64,000 nt of DNA from the NCBI RefSeq assembly GCF_918741285.1, contig NZ_CAKKNC010000001.1, positions 434,001 to 498,000 on the forward strand, read 5' to 3'. Shown piece after piece: positions 17,291-27,140 of the stretch (the first letter of the stretch is position 1; every line of letters begins with the position of its first letter). The notes beneath the pieces were generated by a model. It was not told the DNA's origin. It made no database searches and worked only from the letters and a program-made list of their open reading frames with translations. This DNA comes from Sphingobium sp. CECT 9361 (GTDB lineage: Bacteria; Pseudomonadota; Alphaproteobacteria; Sphingomonadales; Sphingomonadaceae). The position numbers and the translations under genes are program-made.

Positions 17291-17755
17291 ATGGCGCAGC
17301 AACATCATCACCACGAACCCACCGGCATGTCGCTGGCCAGCGAGGCGCAGGCGACGCTGGAGCGTAACGGCGAACAGTGGACGCCCATGCGCGCGGCCAT
17401 TTTCGAGGCGCTGGCGGGGGAAGAAAAACCGGCGTCGGCCTATGACATTGCCGACACCGTATCGAAGGCGCGCGGCAAGCGCGTGGCGCCGAACAGCGTG
17501 TATCGCATTCTCGACCTGTTTGTGTCGTCCAACCTCGCCATGCGAGTGGAAAGCGCGAATGCCTATATCGCCAACGCGCATCCCGGCTGCCTGCACGATT
17601 GCATCTTTCTGGTGTGCCGCACCTGTGGCGAAGCGACGCATGTCGATGACGACACGCTGACCGGCAATGTGCGCAAACGCGCGGCCAATGAAGGGTTCAT
17701 CGCCGAACGTCCGGTGATCGAGGTGCTGGGCACCTGCGCCAAATGTGCGGCCTGA
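17291..17755 (+). CDS. Fur-family metalloregulator, Zur-like
   Basis: 154 residues with the Fur fold: winged-helix N-terminal domain (WTPMRAAIFEAL, then VAPNSVYRILDLFVSSNL, the DNA-reading helix region) and a C-terminal dimerisation domain. The structural zinc site is complete: C109/C112 (CRTC) and C149/C152 (CAKC). Histidine/cysteine-rich GCLHDC near residue 100 belongs to the regulatory site. An extra HHHH lies at residues 5-8. The four-cysteine layout and sequence resemble Zur more than PerR or Fur, but neighbourhood with catalase leaves peroxide sensing open. Confidence 0.82.
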   Translation: MAQQHHHHEPTGMSLASEAQATLERNGEQWTPMRAAIFEALAGEEKPASAYDIADTVSKARGKRVAPNSVYRILDLFVSSNLAMRVESANAYIANAHPGCLHDCIFLVCRTCGEATHVDDDTLTGNVRKRAANEGFIAERPVIEVLGTCAKCAA

Positions 17756-17836
17756 CCAACTGTATTTCTGAAATATTACGACATTCGACAGGAAAAGCGG
17801 AACCGGCTAAGCTGGGGCCAGGAGATACGCTTCATT

Positions 17837-19762
17837 ATGTCAGAACGCCCCTCTACCCCGTTGCTCGATCAGGTTAATCTGCCTGCCGACCTGCGCAAAC
17901 TGGAACCCGAACAGCTTTCCCAACTGGCCGACGAGTTGCGGCAGGAAGTGATTTCGGCTGTCGGTGTGACCGGTGGCCATCTGGGGTCCGGACTGGGCGT
18001 GGTCGAGCTGACCACGGCGATCCATTATGTATTCGACACGCCCAACGACCGGCTGGTGTGGGACGTGGGGCATCAATGCTATCCGCACAAGGTGCTGACG
18101 GGGCGTCGCGATCGCATCCGTACATTGCGTGCGGGCGGCGGTCTGTCGGGCTTCACCAAGCGGGCAGAGAGCGAATATGATCCGTTCGGTGCGGCGCACA
18201 GTTCGACTTCGATCAGCGCGGCTTTGGGCTTCGCCATTGCCAACAAGCTGAAAGGCACACCGGGCAAGGGCATTGCCGTGATCGGCGACGGCGCGATGTC
18301 GGCGGGCATGGCCTATGAAGCGATGAATAACGCGCGCGAAGCAGGCAACCGGCTGGTCGTGATCCTTAACGACAACGACATGTCGATTGCGCCGCCGGTG
18401 GGCGGTCTGTCGGCCTATCTGGCACGCATCGTGTCGAGCCGTGAATTCCTGTCGGTGCGCGATGCGTTGAAGCGCGTCGCGCGCAGATTGCCCCTGCCGC
18501 TGCAGAAAGCCGCGAAGAAGACCGACGAATTTGCGCGCGGCATGGCGATGGGCGGTACGCTGTTCGAGGAATTGGGTTTCTATTATGTCGGTCCCATCGA
18601 CGGGCATAATCTGGACCAGTTGATCCCCGTCCTCGAAAATGTCCGCGATGCCGAGGAGGGCCCGATTCTGGTCCATGTCGTGACCAAGAAGGGCAAAGGC
18701 TATGGCCCTGCCGAAGCGGCGAGCGACAAATATCACGGCGTCCAGAAATTCGATGTCGTCACCGGCGCGCAGGCGAAAGCCCCGCCGGGACCGCCCAGCT
18801 ATACCGGCGTATTTGCCAAGGCGCTGATTGCCGAAGCGCAGAAGGACAGCCGGGTGTGCGCGATTACGGCGGCGATGCCGGCTGGGACGGGGCTGGACAA
18901 GTTTCAGGAACTGTTCCCCGACCGTACATTCGACGTGGGTATTGCCGAGCAACATGCGGTGACATTTGCTGCGGGTCTTGCGGCGCAGGGGATGCGGCCT
19001 TTCTGCGCGATTTACTCGACGTTCCTGCAGCGCGCCTATGATCAGGTCGTGCATGATGTGGCGATTCAGAATCTGCCGGTGCGCTTCGCCATCGACCGCG
19101 CCGGTCTGGTGGGCGCGGACGGTAGCACCCATGCGGGCAGCTTCGACGTGACCTATCTGGCGACGCTCCCCAATTTCGTGGTGATGGCGGCGGCGGACGA
19201 AGCCGAACTGGTGCACATGGTGCACACTTGTGCGCAGCATGACAGCGGGCCGATTGCAGTGCGGTATCCGCGCGGCAATGGCACCGGCGTTGCGCTGCCC
19301 CAAACGCCCGAACTGCTGGAAATCGGCAAGGGCCGGATCGTGCGGCAGGGGCATAAGGTTGCGATATTGTCGCTCGGTACGCGGCTGGAGGAAGCGCTGA
19401 AGGCAGCGGATGCGCTGGAGGCCAAGGGCTTGTCCACCACGGTTGCCGATCTGCGCTTTGCCAAGCCGCTGGATCAGGAGATGATCCGCAAGCTGCTGTC
19501 CACGCATGATGTGGCGGTGACGGTGGAAGAGGGCTCGGTCGGCGGTCTCGGCGCGCATGTGCTGACGCTGGCGAGCGATCTGGGTCTCACCGATGCGGGC
19601 CTCAAAATCCGCACGCTGCGTCTGCCGGATCTCTTTCAGGATCAGGACAAGCCGGAAAAGCAATATGCCGACGCGGGGCTGGATGCGGACGGCATCGTGC
19701 ATACGGTGCTGACCGCTTTGCGGCACAACAGCGCCGGTGTGGTGGGCGAAGTGCGGGCGTGA
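17837..19762 (+). CDS. dxs: 1-deoxy-D-xylulose-5-phosphate synthase
   Basis: 641 residues, standard Dxs length. Thiamine-diphosphate site [17 protein letters not shown] with downstream NDNDMSI is present near residues 150-185, and the transketolase pyrimidine domain shows [15 protein letters not shown] near 370. Dxs condenses pyruvate and glyceraldehyde-3-phosphate to start the MEP isoprenoid pathway, which feeds ubiquinone and, in sphingomonads, carotenoids. AGGAGATA precedes the start at about 10 bases. DUF3297 follows. Confidence 0.97.
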   Translation: MSERPSTPLLDQVNLPADLRKLEPEQLSQLADELRQEVISAVGVTGGHLGSGLGVVELTTAIHYVFDTPNDRLVWDVGHQCYPHKVLTGRRDRIRTLRAGGGLSGFTKRAESEYDPFGAAHSSTSISAALGFAIANKLKGTPGKGIAVIGDGAMSAGMAYEAMNNAREAGNRLVVILNDNDMSIAPPVGGLSAYLARIVSSREFLSVRDALKRVARRLPLPLQKAAKKTDEFARGMAMGGTLFEELGFYYVGPIDGHNLDQLIPVLENVRDAEEGPILVHVVTKKGKGYGPAEAASDKYHGVQKFDVVTGAQAKAPPGPPSYTGVFAKALIAEAQKDSRVCAITAAMPAGTGLDKFQELFPDRTFDVGIAEQHAVTFAAGLAAQGMRPFCAIYSTFLQRAYDQVVHDVAIQNLPVRFAIDRAGLVGADGSTHAGSFDVTYLATLPNFVVMAAADEAELVHMVHTCAQHDSGPIAVRYPRGNGTGVALPQTPELLEIGKGRIVRQGHKVAILSLGTRLEEALKAADALEAKGLSTTVADLRFAKPLDQEMIRKLLSTHDVAVTVEEGSVGGLGAHVLTLASDLGLTDAGLKIRTLRLPDLFQDQDKPEKQYADAGLDADGIVHTVLTALRHNSAGVVGEVRA

Positions 19763-19820
19763 CGGTTGACGCCGTGGCCCGTCCGGGGTTAGGCGCACGG
19801 CTTTCCAGCAGGATATGACA

Positions 19821-20132
19821 ATGACCGATACGCCAGAAACCCCAGTTCCTGAAACGGACGCGCCGATTGGCGATACGCCGCCCGACCGCTTGTCGACCAA
19901 TCCGCGCAGCCCGCATTTCGACATGGACGTGCTTCAGCGCGGCATCGGCATCCGCTTCAAGGACCGCGTGCGCAATGACGTGGAAGAATACAGCATTTCG
20001 GAAGGCTGGATTCGCGTTGCCGCCGGCAAGACCAAGGATCGCCACGGCCAGCCGCTGACCATCAAGCTGTCCGGCCCCGTCGAGGCTTGGTACGAAAATC
20101 CCGCAGAGAATGCGGACGCCGCCGCCGAGTAA
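19821..20132 (+). CDS. DUF3297 family small protein
   Basis: 103 residues from the ATG at 19821, chosen because AGGA ends seven bases upstream; an ATG at 19815 would be only one base from it. The acidic, Pro/Thr-rich N terminus precedes the conserved DUF3297 core (PPDRLSTNPRSPHFD, GIGIRFKDRVRNDVEEYSI, WIRVAAGKTKDRHG). The family is widespread in proteobacteria; its function is unknown. It is soluble, without cysteines, and lies 58 bases after dxs, probably co-transcribed. Confidence 0.85.
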   Translation: MTDTPETPVPETDAPIGDTPPDRLSTNPRSPHFDMDVLQRGIGIRFKDRVRNDVEEYSISEGWIRVAAGKTKDRHGQPLTIKLSGPVEAWYENPAENADAAAE

Positions 20133-20151
20133 CGCCTATCTGATTGTAGCG

Positions 20152-20820
20152 TTATCTGATTTTCGCGGTGCGTTTCACGTCGCGGATGATGTCGGCCAGC
20201 GTGCGGACATCGTCGCTGCGGGTGACATCGGCATAAGCGAGGCGCGGGGGCTTTTTGCGCGCGGGAGCGGCCTCTTCGATGTCGTCGCCATCGGCTTTAT
20301 CGTAAGCGACGTTTTGCGTGAGACGCGTGCCGCTCATGCCGTTGAACGGATGCAGCCGCGCGCCTTCGCCATAAATGAATCCGAAGGTGGGATTGATGCG
20401 CGCGCCCATCTGGCCGGTCGGGCTGTGCCATACGCGGACTTCGCTCCAGTCGCCGTCTTCGGACACGTCGATGGCGCGGACGTCTTCCTCGATCGCGCCG
20501 GGGGACGACCAGTTGGCGTGGCGGATCAGAATTTCGCGGGATGACAGGATCGCACTGACGACGGCGACATGGCCTAGTTGCATCGGGCCGAAGGGCTGGA
20601 ATGCCAGCACCGCCCCCTTGCGCGGACGGTGGCCGCGATCATAGCGTCCGGGGGCCTGATCCCACCATGTCCATGCGTCGCCATAAAGCGACACGCCGGA
20701 AACGACACGCGCATAGGGAACGCATTGCAGAATGTCGGCGGCGCGTAGCGGCATCGTTATGGAAAGGGCGAGGCCGGAAGCGAGCAGCCATGCCGCGATC
20801 TTGCCCTGAAATCGTCCCAT
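20152..20820 (-). CDS. Exported CHAP-domain amidase/peptidase (paralogue 1, long C-terminal tail)
   Basis: 222 residues from ATG at 20820 (MGRFQGKIAAWLLASG), giving a clear signal peptide. The CHAP fold has Cys33 in LQCVPYAR, His84 in GHVAVVS and Asn103 in HANW, the expected catalytic triad. CHAP enzymes cut peptidoglycan amide bonds. A 70-residue charged tail (DDIEEAAPARKKPP) follows the domain and is absent from its neighbour. It lies 86 bases downstream of a paralogue in the same direction; both probably act on the cell wall in the periplasm. Confidence 0.8.
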   Translation of the reverse strand: MGRFQGKIAAWLLASGLALSITMPLRAADILQCVPYARVVSGVSLYGDAWTWWDQAPGRYDRGHRPRKGAVLAFQPFGPMQLGHVAVVSAILSSREILIRHANWSSPGAIEEDVRAIDVSEDGDWSEVRVWHSPTGQMGARINPTFGFIYGEGARLHPFNGMSGTRLTQNVAYDKADGDDIEEAAPARKKPPRLAYADVTRSDDVRTLADIIRDVKRTAKIR

Positions 20821-20905
20821 GCCTGTGATCCCGATCCGTAACGCTTTGAACGGGAACGAGTATAGGCAGCGAATGCCTAGCAACGGGTTAAGGACGTTTG
20901 GCGGC

Positions 20906-21418
20906 TTAGCGCGAGCGCGCGATGTCGAGAGCGGCGATCTGCACCGGCTTCTCGGAAAGCGTCGATTTCGACGGGTAGATGAAACCGCGTGCGGCATTGG
21001 ACCGCTTGCCGAGGTTGCCGATCGGGCCGTACCAGACCTTCACGTCGCTCCAGTCATTGTTGGGCGACACGTCGACGGCGCGGACATCATGTTCGATGCC
21101 ACCGCGATAGGACCAGTTGGCGTGGGTGAGCAGGACTTCGCGGCCGGATACGACGCGGCTGACCATGGCGACATGACCGGCGGGCATCGAACGGCTGGAC
21201 GAGAAGGACAGGACTGCGCCTACGCGGGGCTGCTGGCCGCGATCATATTGACCTTCTGCCTGTTGCCACCAGTCTGCTGCGCGACCGAAAAGCTGAATGC
21301 CGGAAATCTGACGGGCATAGGGTGCGCACTGCAAGGTGCCTGCCATGGCCGATGTGTTCGCTGAAATAAGGCCGAGCGACACGACCAGCGCAAAGAGCGC
21401 CCGAACTATAGCTTGCAT
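20906..21418 (-). CDS. Exported CHAP-domain amidase/peptidase (paralogue 2, short)
   Basis: 170 residues: signal peptide (about 1-26, ending AMA), then a CHAP domain covering almost all of the rest. Cys31 (LQCAPYAR), His82 (GHVAMVS) and Asn101 (HANW) form the triad. Residues 28-150 align closely with the gene just downstream (PYAR, GDAWTWW/GRAADWW, YDRG, HANWS, NDWSDVKVW), so they are a tandem duplication. No SH3 or LysM binding domain is present. The exact bond cut is unknown. Confidence 0.82.
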   Translation of the reverse strand: MQAIVRALFALVVSLGLISANTSAMAGTLQCAPYARQISGIQLFGRAADWWQQAEGQYDRGQQPRVGAVLSFSSSRSMPAGHVAMVSRVVSGREVLLTHANWSYRGGIEHDVRAVDVSPNNDWSDVKVWYGPIGNLGKRSNAARGFIYPSKSTLSEKPVQIAALDIARSR

Positions 21419-21550
21419 TATCTTTTGCGACCCCTCGCTTTGGCTTGAGGGGGTTAAAGGCGATCCTCGGTTCGTCCGCTACCGCACTGCGGCAAAACGT
21501 TGCGAGGGCAGGGTGCACCGTTCATCCTGCGTTCAATTGAGGGGAACATT

Positions 21551-22615
21551 TCAGACGCGGGCTATGTGGCCCGCTTCGACATGCAGCCGGGTGGCGTCCG
21601 GCAGCCCTTCGAACAGCGCGGATTCCGTGCCGGTCATCCACACTTGCCCGCCCGTGGCGGCCAGCCGATCGAACAGGGCAAGGCGGCGTGAAGGGTCGAG
21701 ATGGGCGGCGACTTCGTCCAGCAGCAGGATCGGCGGATGACCCGCGCGGTCCGATACCAGGGCGGCATGGGCCAATATGATCGAGAGAAGCAACGCCTTT
21801 TGCTCGCCGGTGGAGCAGAGCGCGGCGGGCTGATCCTTAGCCGCGTGGATGACGAGCAGGTCGGTGCGATGCGGGCCGGTGAGGGTGCGTCCGGCGGCAG
21901 CGTCGCGCCTGCGTCCTTCGCGCAGTTGGTCGGAAAGCGGCACGTCGTTTCCGCTCCAGCCTTCCAACGTGAGTAGGGGCCGCGCGAACGGGCCATCGGG
22001 CTGGGTCAGCAGCGTCTGCGCCAATGCCGCGACGGTGTCGCTTCGGGCCTCGGTCAACGCAGTGCCATGGACCTCCATCTGGCTTTCCAGCGCGGACAGC
22101 CATGCCGGATCGGGGGCGCGGGCGTCGGCGAGCAGGCTGTTGCGGCTGCGCATCGCCGCTTCGTAGCGGGTGCTGTGCGTCGCATGGCCGGGATGGAGGG
22201 CCAGCGTCAGCCGGTCGAGAAACCGCCGCCGTCCGCCGGGGCTTTCGGCGAACAGGCGATCCATGGCGGGGGTGAGCCATAGGACGGAGAGACGCTCGGC
22301 CAGCGCAGTCGCAGCGCTGGGGCTGCCGCCGATCCGCACGGTGCGCCGGTCGGGCGCGTCGGGCAGGGTTCCGGTGCCGATGGTGACATCGTCGACCTGC
22401 GCCGCGATGCCGAAGCCGCCGCTGCCCCCTTGCCGCGCCATGTCGCGCAACGCCGCGCCGCGCAGGCCGCGTCCCGGCGCGAGCAGCGAGATAGCCTCCA
22501 ATATGTTGGTCTTGCCTGCGCCATTTTCCCCCGTGAGCACCACGAACGGATGCGCCGGGACGATCAGGGCATCCTCATGGTTGCGAAAGTCGCTGACGGT
22601 GAGGCGGCTGAGCAT
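21551..22615 (-). CDS. recF: DNA replication and repair protein RecF
   Basis: 354 residues of the RecF SMC-like ATPase family, which helps load RecA at gapped DNA. Walker [10 protein letters not shown] is near residues 29-37, the ABC-type signature [10 protein letters not shown] near 265 and Walker [13 protein letters not shown] near 296. The N terminus ([13 protein letters not shown]) is typical. It is not in the classical dnaA-dnaN-recF cluster. Divergent from the VOC gene about 100 bases away. Confidence 0.95.
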   Translation of the reverse strand: MLSRLTVSDFRNHEDALIVPAHPFVVLTGENGAGKTNILEAISLLAPGRGLRGAALRDMARQGGSGGFGIAAQVDDVTIGTGTLPDAPDRRTVRIGGSPSAATALAERLSVLWLTPAMDRLFAESPGGRRRFLDRLTLALHPGHATHSTRYEAAMRSRNSLLADARAPDPAWLSALESQMEVHGTALTEARSDTVAALAQTLLTQPDGPFARPLLTLEGWSGNDVPLSDQLREGRRRDAAAGRTLTGPHRTDLLVIHAAKDQPAALCSTGEQKALLLSIILAHAALVSDRAGHPPILLLDEVAAHLDPSRRLALFDRLAATGGQVWMTGTESALFEGLPDATRLHVEAGHIARV

Positions 22616-22712
22616 CGCTGTGCTCTAGCGGGCTTTGTGGGGTATGATAAGGTTGGATTGTCATGCGCTGTGGCGGCGCGACTCGCCTACGGCCATCCAT
22701 AGGAGAAGGACG

Positions 22713-23102
22713 ATGCCGGTTCTGGGAATGGGTGGGCTGTTCTTTCGGGCGAAAGATCCCGATGCGCTGTCGGCCTGGTACAAGGCGCATCTGGGCATCG
22801 GTGCAGGCTGCGTTACCGATCCCGATCAGACGGCCGACGAATGGGCATGGATCACTCAGGGTGGACCGATGATATTCGCGCCGTTCAAGGCCGACACCGA
22901 TTATTTCGCGGCGGACAAGGCGTTCATGATCAATTTCCGTGTTGCCGACCTCGACGGGATGCTCGCGCGCTTGCGTGAGGCGGGAATTGCGATCATCACC
23001 AATGCCGATTGGGATCATCCCGATGTCGGGCGTTTTGCCCGTATTCATGACCCTGAAGACAATGCCATCGAACTGTGGGAACCCCCGACCCGCGCCCTGT
23101 AG
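22713..23102 (+). CDS. VOC-superfamily (glyoxalase/bleomycin-resistance fold) protein
   Basis: 129 residues, one beta-alpha-beta-beta-beta VOC unit pair: GMGGLFFRAKDPDALSAWY at the start and IHDPEDNAIELWEPP at the end, where the Glu is the usual metal ligand. AGGAGAAGG precedes the ATG by about five bases. The family includes glyoxalase I, dioxygenases and resistance proteins; the substrate cannot be told. It is ten bases upstream of the peroxiredoxin and probably co-transcribed. Confidence 0.82.
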   Translation: MPVLGMGGLFFRAKDPDALSAWYKAHLGIGAGCVTDPDQTADEWAWITQGGPMIFAPFKADTDYFAADKAFMINFRVADLDGMLARLREAGIAIITNADWDHPDVGRFARIHDPEDNAIELWEPPTRAL

Positions 23103-23112
23103 GAGTGTACCG

Positions 23113-23649
23113 ATGAAACTACGCCTATCCCTGATCGCTGCGACTGCTCTGGCCTTCGCGCCTGCCGCCGCCAATGCCGCGCTGGCCGTGGGTGCCAAGG
23201 CGCCTGACTTCACGACGCGCGGTGCGCTGGCGGGGAAAGTGCGGCAGATCCATCTGGCGGACGAGCTGAAGAAGGGGCCGGTCGTACTCTATTTCTTCCC
23301 TGCTGCCTTCACGCCGGGCTGCACTGCCGAAGCACGTGAATTTGCCGATGCGACCGATGCGTTCAAGAAAGCCGGGGCGACGGTGATCGGCATGTCGGCG
23401 GACCCGGTCGACAAGCTCGCCAAATTCTCGGTCGAGGAATGCCGTAACAAGTTCACCGTGGCGTCTGCCGGTCCGGCTGTGATCTCAGGCTATGACGTCG
23501 TCCTGCCGCAGCGCACGACGTTGTCCAACCGGACATCCTATGTGATCGCCCCTACGGGCCGCATTGCCTATGTGCACAGCGAAATGAGCTATGCCGCGCA
23601 TGTGAAGAACACGCTGGCCGCCGTGCAGGCGATGAAGAAGGGGAAGTAA
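23113..23649 (+). CDS. Exported peroxiredoxin (AhpC/TSA, BCP-like)
   Basis: 178 residues with a signal peptide (about 1-22, ending ANA) and an AhpC/TSA domain. The peroxidatic Cys sits in FTPGCTAEAREF with the usual P-x-x-x-T/S-x-x-C context; a second Cys in EECRNKF lies farther on and may be the resolving residue. It would reduce peroxides in the periplasm, which is less usual than the cytoplasmic BCP. AGGAG lies eight bases before the ATG. Downstream is a REP-like doublet. Confidence 0.87.
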   Translation: MKLRLSLIAATALAFAPAAANAALAVGAKAPDFTTRGALAGKVRQIHLADELKKGPVVLYFFPAAFTPGCTAEAREFADATDAFKKAGATVIGMSADPVDKLAKFSVEECRNKFTVASAGPAVISGYDVVLPQRTTLSNRTSYVIAPTGRIAYVHSEMSYAAHVKNTLAAVQAMKKGK

Positions 23650-23687
23650 GGCTTTCGCTCTTATGCCCATTAGCTATGCCCCCCCCA

Positions 23688-23769
23688 CCGTTCCCCTGCG
23701 AAAGCAGGGGTCCAGTGTGGGGCATGCAGCGTCTTGGTGCCCTGGACCCCCGCTTTCGCGGGGGAACGG
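23688..23769. repeat. REP-like inverted repeat doublet
   Basis: Two 28-base arms (23688-23715 and 23742-23769) are imperfect reverse complements with a 26-base loop. Each arm is itself a hairpin: CCCCTGCGAAAGCAGGGG and CCCCCGCTTTCGCGGGGG. The arms share the flanking CCGTT/AACGG and GTCCAG/CTGGAC. This is the structure of repetitive extragenic palindromes; it sits between two convergent genes and may also stop transcription or protect 3' ends. Copy number in the genome cannot be seen here. Confidence 0.75.
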
Positions 23770-23842
23770 TTCACAGGCTATACGCGCCAAACACGTTCAG
23801 CATGGCCGCCGTTTCAATCCCGCGAACGTCTAAATCCGTATA

Positions 23843-25180
23843 TTAATTATCGCGGAAAGCGCGCTGGATCTGGTCGCGTAGCGGCTTGGTCAGATAGGAC
23901 AGCATCGTGCGGCTGCCGCTTTCCATGAAGATTTCGGCGGGCATCCCGGCCTTCATCTTCACGCCATTGTTCTTTGCGGCTTCACGCGCGTCGATTTCCA
24001 CGCGAACCGGGAAATAGCTTCGCTGTCCTGACGGATCGACGGTCCGCTCGGCGGCGACGAACACCACCTTGCCCTGCAGTTCGGGCGTTGCCGTGGCGTT
24101 GGCCGAGGTCAGGCGGATGCGCGCGACCTGACCGGCATGGACGCGGTCTATATCGGCAGGATTGACGGCGCCTTCGACCAGCAGGCGATCCTGATCGGGC
24201 ACGATTTCCATGATCACGTCGGCGGGGCGGATCACGCCGCCGATGGTGGCGGCGGACAGCTTGTCCACTACGCCCGAATACGGCGCGCGGATCATCGTGC
24301 GGCTTTGTGCGTCCATCGCCGACACGCTGCGCGACTGCTGCTGATTGAGGGCGGAGTTGATCTCGGCAAGCTGCACGCCCGCGTCGGAACGGCGCGTCTC
24401 TGAGATCTGGATGATCTGCTGCCGCGTTTCGGCGATTTTCGCCATCGTCTGGGCGATCTGCGCATTGAGCGCGCCGACGCTGCCGCTCAGGTCGACCGAG
24501 GTACGCTCCAGTTGATTGACGCGATTGAGCGTCACCAGCTTCTTGCCATAGAGTTCGCGGACGCCCTCCAGCTCGGGCTTGATCAGCACGGCCTGCTTTT
24601 GCAGCGCGGCGATTTGCGCGCGGTATCCGGCGATTTCCTGACCATATTGGCCGATGCGCGATTGCAGTTGCGCGGAGAGGCCGGAGCCTTCCGACCGGCG
24701 AATGGCGAACAGCTTCTGCTCGTCGGCCATGGCGCTCTTCGCGCTGAAGTCGGTGCGTTTCGCCAGCGCTTCGGGAAAGCGAATGGCGCTATCGCCCAGC
24801 CGTTCGGCCTCCAGCCGCGCGCGCTGCGCCGTCAACTGATCGACGGAGAGCGCAGAAAGCTGCGCATCGGTGCCCAGCACCTTGTCGTCCAGGCGCATCA
24901 GCAACTGGCCCTTGCGGACATGCTGGCCATTTTGCACCAGAATTTGCGCGACGGTGCCGCCGGTCGGATGCGTAATCTGCTTCACGTGCGATTCGACGCC
25001 CAATTGCCCGCTGGCGACAATGGCGCCGCCGATGGGAATGAGCGCCGCTGCGCCGCCGATCCCGAAGACGAGCACCGCCATCAGGCCGACCGCGGTTTTC
25101 AGCGTGCCATTGAGGCGCGCTTCGGGTTCGAAGGGGGCTGCCGCGCTCTGCGGCAACAGGGCAAGGGCGTGTTCGGTCAT
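23843..25180 (-). CDS. Type I secretion membrane-fusion protein (HlyD/PrtE family)
   Basis: 445 residues: cytoplasmic N terminus, one transmembrane helix at about 33-55, a biotinyl-lipoyl-like half near 90-110 (GGTVAQILVQNGQHVRKGQ), a long coiled-coil region (about 120-310) and a C-terminal beta domain with DVIMEIVPDQDRLLVEG and GMPAEIFMESG, both characteristic of HlyD-type adaptors. It connects the inner-membrane ABC exporter to an outer-membrane TolC channel. It follows the ATPase gene by one base, in one operon with it. No tolC homologue is in the window. Confidence 0.92.
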   Translation of the reverse strand: MTEHALALLPQSAAAPFEPEARLNGTLKTAVGLMAVLVFGIGGAAALIPIGGAIVASGQLGVESHVKQITHPTGGTVAQILVQNGQHVRKGQLLMRLDDKVLGTDAQLSALSVDQLTAQRARLEAERLGDSAIRFPEALAKRTDFSAKSAMADEQKLFAIRRSEGSGLSAQLQSRIGQYGQEIAGYRAQIAALQKQAVLIKPELEGVRELYGKKLVTLNRVNQLERTSVDLSGSVGALNAQIAQTMAKIAETRQQIIQISETRRSDAGVQLAEINSALNQQQSRSVSAMDAQSRTMIRAPYSGVVDKLSAATIGGVIRPADVIMEIVPDQDRLLVEGAVNPADIDRVHAGQVARIRLTSANATATPELQGKVVFVAAERTVDPSGQRSYFPVRVEIDAREAAKNNGVKMKAGMPAEIFMESGSRTMLSYLTKPLRDQIQRAFRDN

Positions 25181-25181
25181 G

Positions 25182-26954
25182 TCAGGCAGCCTGCTGCTGA
25201 GCGGAGGAATCGGGCGAGGTCGGGGAGGGCGGCGAAGGCAGCTTCACGAATTTCTCCAATATCTCGTCGCGCGGTCCGAAGCCGTCGGCACGACCGTCGC
25301 GCATCACCAGCACCAGATTGACGGCGGCAAGCGCCGAGGGGCGATGCGCCACGACGATGGCGATGCCGCCCCGCGCGCGGACGGAAAGGATGGCAGCGCT
25401 CAGCGCCCGCTCACCTGCGCCATCCAGATTGGAATTGGGTTCGTCGAGCAGCACGAGGAACGGATCGCCGTACAGCGCACGGGCAAGGCCAATGCGTTGC
25501 CGCTGTCCGGCGGAGAGGCTGGCGCCGTCATGCCCCACCGGCGTCTGATAGCCCAGCGGCATGGCGACGATCATGTCATGCACGCCCGCTGCTTTTGCCG
25601 CAGAGATGATGGCATCGGAATTCTGGCCGGGCATGAAGCGGGAGATGTTGTCGGCGATACTGCCTTCGAACAGCTCGACCATCTGCGGCATATAGCCGAT
25701 CGACCGGCCCAATATGTCGGACGGCCACTGATCGAGAGTCGCGCCGTCCAGCCGCACGGCACCGCGCGCAGGACGCCACGCGCCGACGAGGGCGCGTGCC
25801 AGCGAGGATTTTCCCGCCGCGCTTGGCCCGATGACGGCCAGCGCCTGGCCGGCTTCCAGCGTGAAATCGACGCCCTGCACCGTCAGCTTCTGCGTACCCG
25901 GCGGGGCAACGAACAGGCTCTGCACGTCCAGCCGCATGGTCGGTGCGGGCAGCAATGTCTGGCGTTCCGGCTCGACGGGGATGTCGTGCAGCAATCTGGA
26001 CAGCCGTCGCCAGCCGATCTTTGCCGCAGCGAATGCGCGCCAGTTGGCAATCGCCTGATCGATCGGCGCCAGTGCGCGCGCGGACAGGATGGAGGACGCG
26101 AAAATCACGCCGCCGCTGGCCTTGCCGTCGATGACCAGCAGCGCGCCAACGGTCAGGATCGCCGATTGCAGGAACAGGCGACCCAGACGGCTGAGACCGC
26201 CCAACACCCCGGTCGAGCGTGCAAGGCTGCTCTGTGCGGACAGGAACATGCGGTTGATATTCTGCCACCGTTCTTCCATCCGGCTGCGCATGCCAAGAGC
26301 TGTCAGCAGTTCGACATGGCGCAGATTGGTTTCGGCCATGCCATTGCGATAGGCCGCGACCTGGCTGAGCTTGGCAGCGGGCGCCTTGATCGCGCGGTCG
26401 GTCAGGACCGTGAGGCCCAGCAGCAAGATCGCGCCGATCAGCGCCGTGACGCCGATCCAGACGTGCAGCAGGAACAGGATTCCGAGGAAGAACAGGATCC
26501 ACGGCAGGTCCATGATCGTGCCGGGGCCGGAACCGGACATGAAGGTGCGGATGTTTTCAAGGTCGCGCATCGGCGTCAGACCGTCGCCGGGCATAGCGTG
26601 GCCACGCAGCGCCGCGTCGGAAATCGCCCGTTGCACGCGCGGCGACCATTCGCGGTCCATCGCCGACGCGATGTCGCCCAATATGCGGGTGCGCATCGTG
26701 TCGAACACGCCCTGAAATGCATACATGCCGACCAACAGGATCAGCAGGCCGATCAGGGTGGGGATGCTGCGGCTGGGCAGGACCGAGTCATAGACCAGCA
26801 TCATGTAGAGCGCGCCGCTCAGTTGCAGGACGCTTAGCACGGCGCTTAAGAAACCGACGGTGATCCACGCGGCGCGGTATCGCCGCACGGCTGTCATCAG
26901 GTCCGACCCGGTGCCTTCGACGGTGGGTGGCGACGCTGTCGTCAGCGCCGTCAT
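25182..26954 (-). CDS. Type I secretion ABC exporter ATPase (PrtD family)
   Basis: 590 residues: six-helix membrane domain (about 20-320) and a C-terminal ATPase. Walker A GPSAAGKSSLARAL lies near residue 380, signature LSAGQRQRIGLARAL near 485 and Walker B FLVLLDEPNSNLD near 510. There is no N-terminal C39 peptidase-like domain, which places it in the PrtD/AprD/HasD group that exports RTX proteases, lipases and HasA with uncleaved C-terminal signals. It lies 240 bases after the RTX-GH12 gene, its likely substrate. Confidence 0.93.
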   Translation of the reverse strand: MTALTTASPPTVEGTGSDLMTAVRRYRAAWITVGFLSAVLSVLQLSGALYMMLVYDSVLPSRSIPTLIGLLILLVGMYAFQGVFDTMRTRILGDIASAMDREWSPRVQRAISDAALRGHAMPGDGLTPMRDLENIRTFMSGSGPGTIMDLPWILFFLGILFLLHVWIGVTALIGAILLLGLTVLTDRAIKAPAAKLSQVAAYRNGMAETNLRHVELLTALGMRSRMEERWQNINRMFLSAQSSLARSTGVLGGLSRLGRLFLQSAILTVGALLVIDGKASGGVIFASSILSARALAPIDQAIANWRAFAAAKIGWRRLSRLLHDIPVEPERQTLLPAPTMRLDVQSLFVAPPGTQKLTVQGVDFTLEAGQALAVIGPSAAGKSSLARALVGAWRPARGAVRLDGATLDQWPSDILGRSIGYMPQMVELFEGSIADNISRFMPGQNSDAIISAAKAAGVHDMIVAMPLGYQTPVGHDGASLSAGQRQRIGLARALYGDPFLVLLDEPNSNLDGAGERALSAAILSVRARGGIAIVVAHRPSALAAVNLVLVMRDGRADGFGPRDEILEKFVKLPSPPSPTSPDSSAQQQAA

Positions 26955-27140
26955 GGGTGTAGACCCGTCAGTGCAGGCAGGTTCGAAAACCGGTCAGAGG
27001 CGAGACTGGCCCCAACTGTCAGTCCTTGAAACATGTACGATGTGCCCTGGAACGGTATATCCGCAATGAGGCTGGGCCGTCCTCCCATGCCTACCGAATA
27101 TCCTTAATAGCAGGGTAATCGCTAAATATTTCTTGTCAAC

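Noticed and set aside
17840..19924. Long open frame antisense to dxs (and similar ones opposite katA and pepN)
   Set aside because: Composition is Arg/His/Gln-rich and featureless; the sense genes have intact catalytic motifs.
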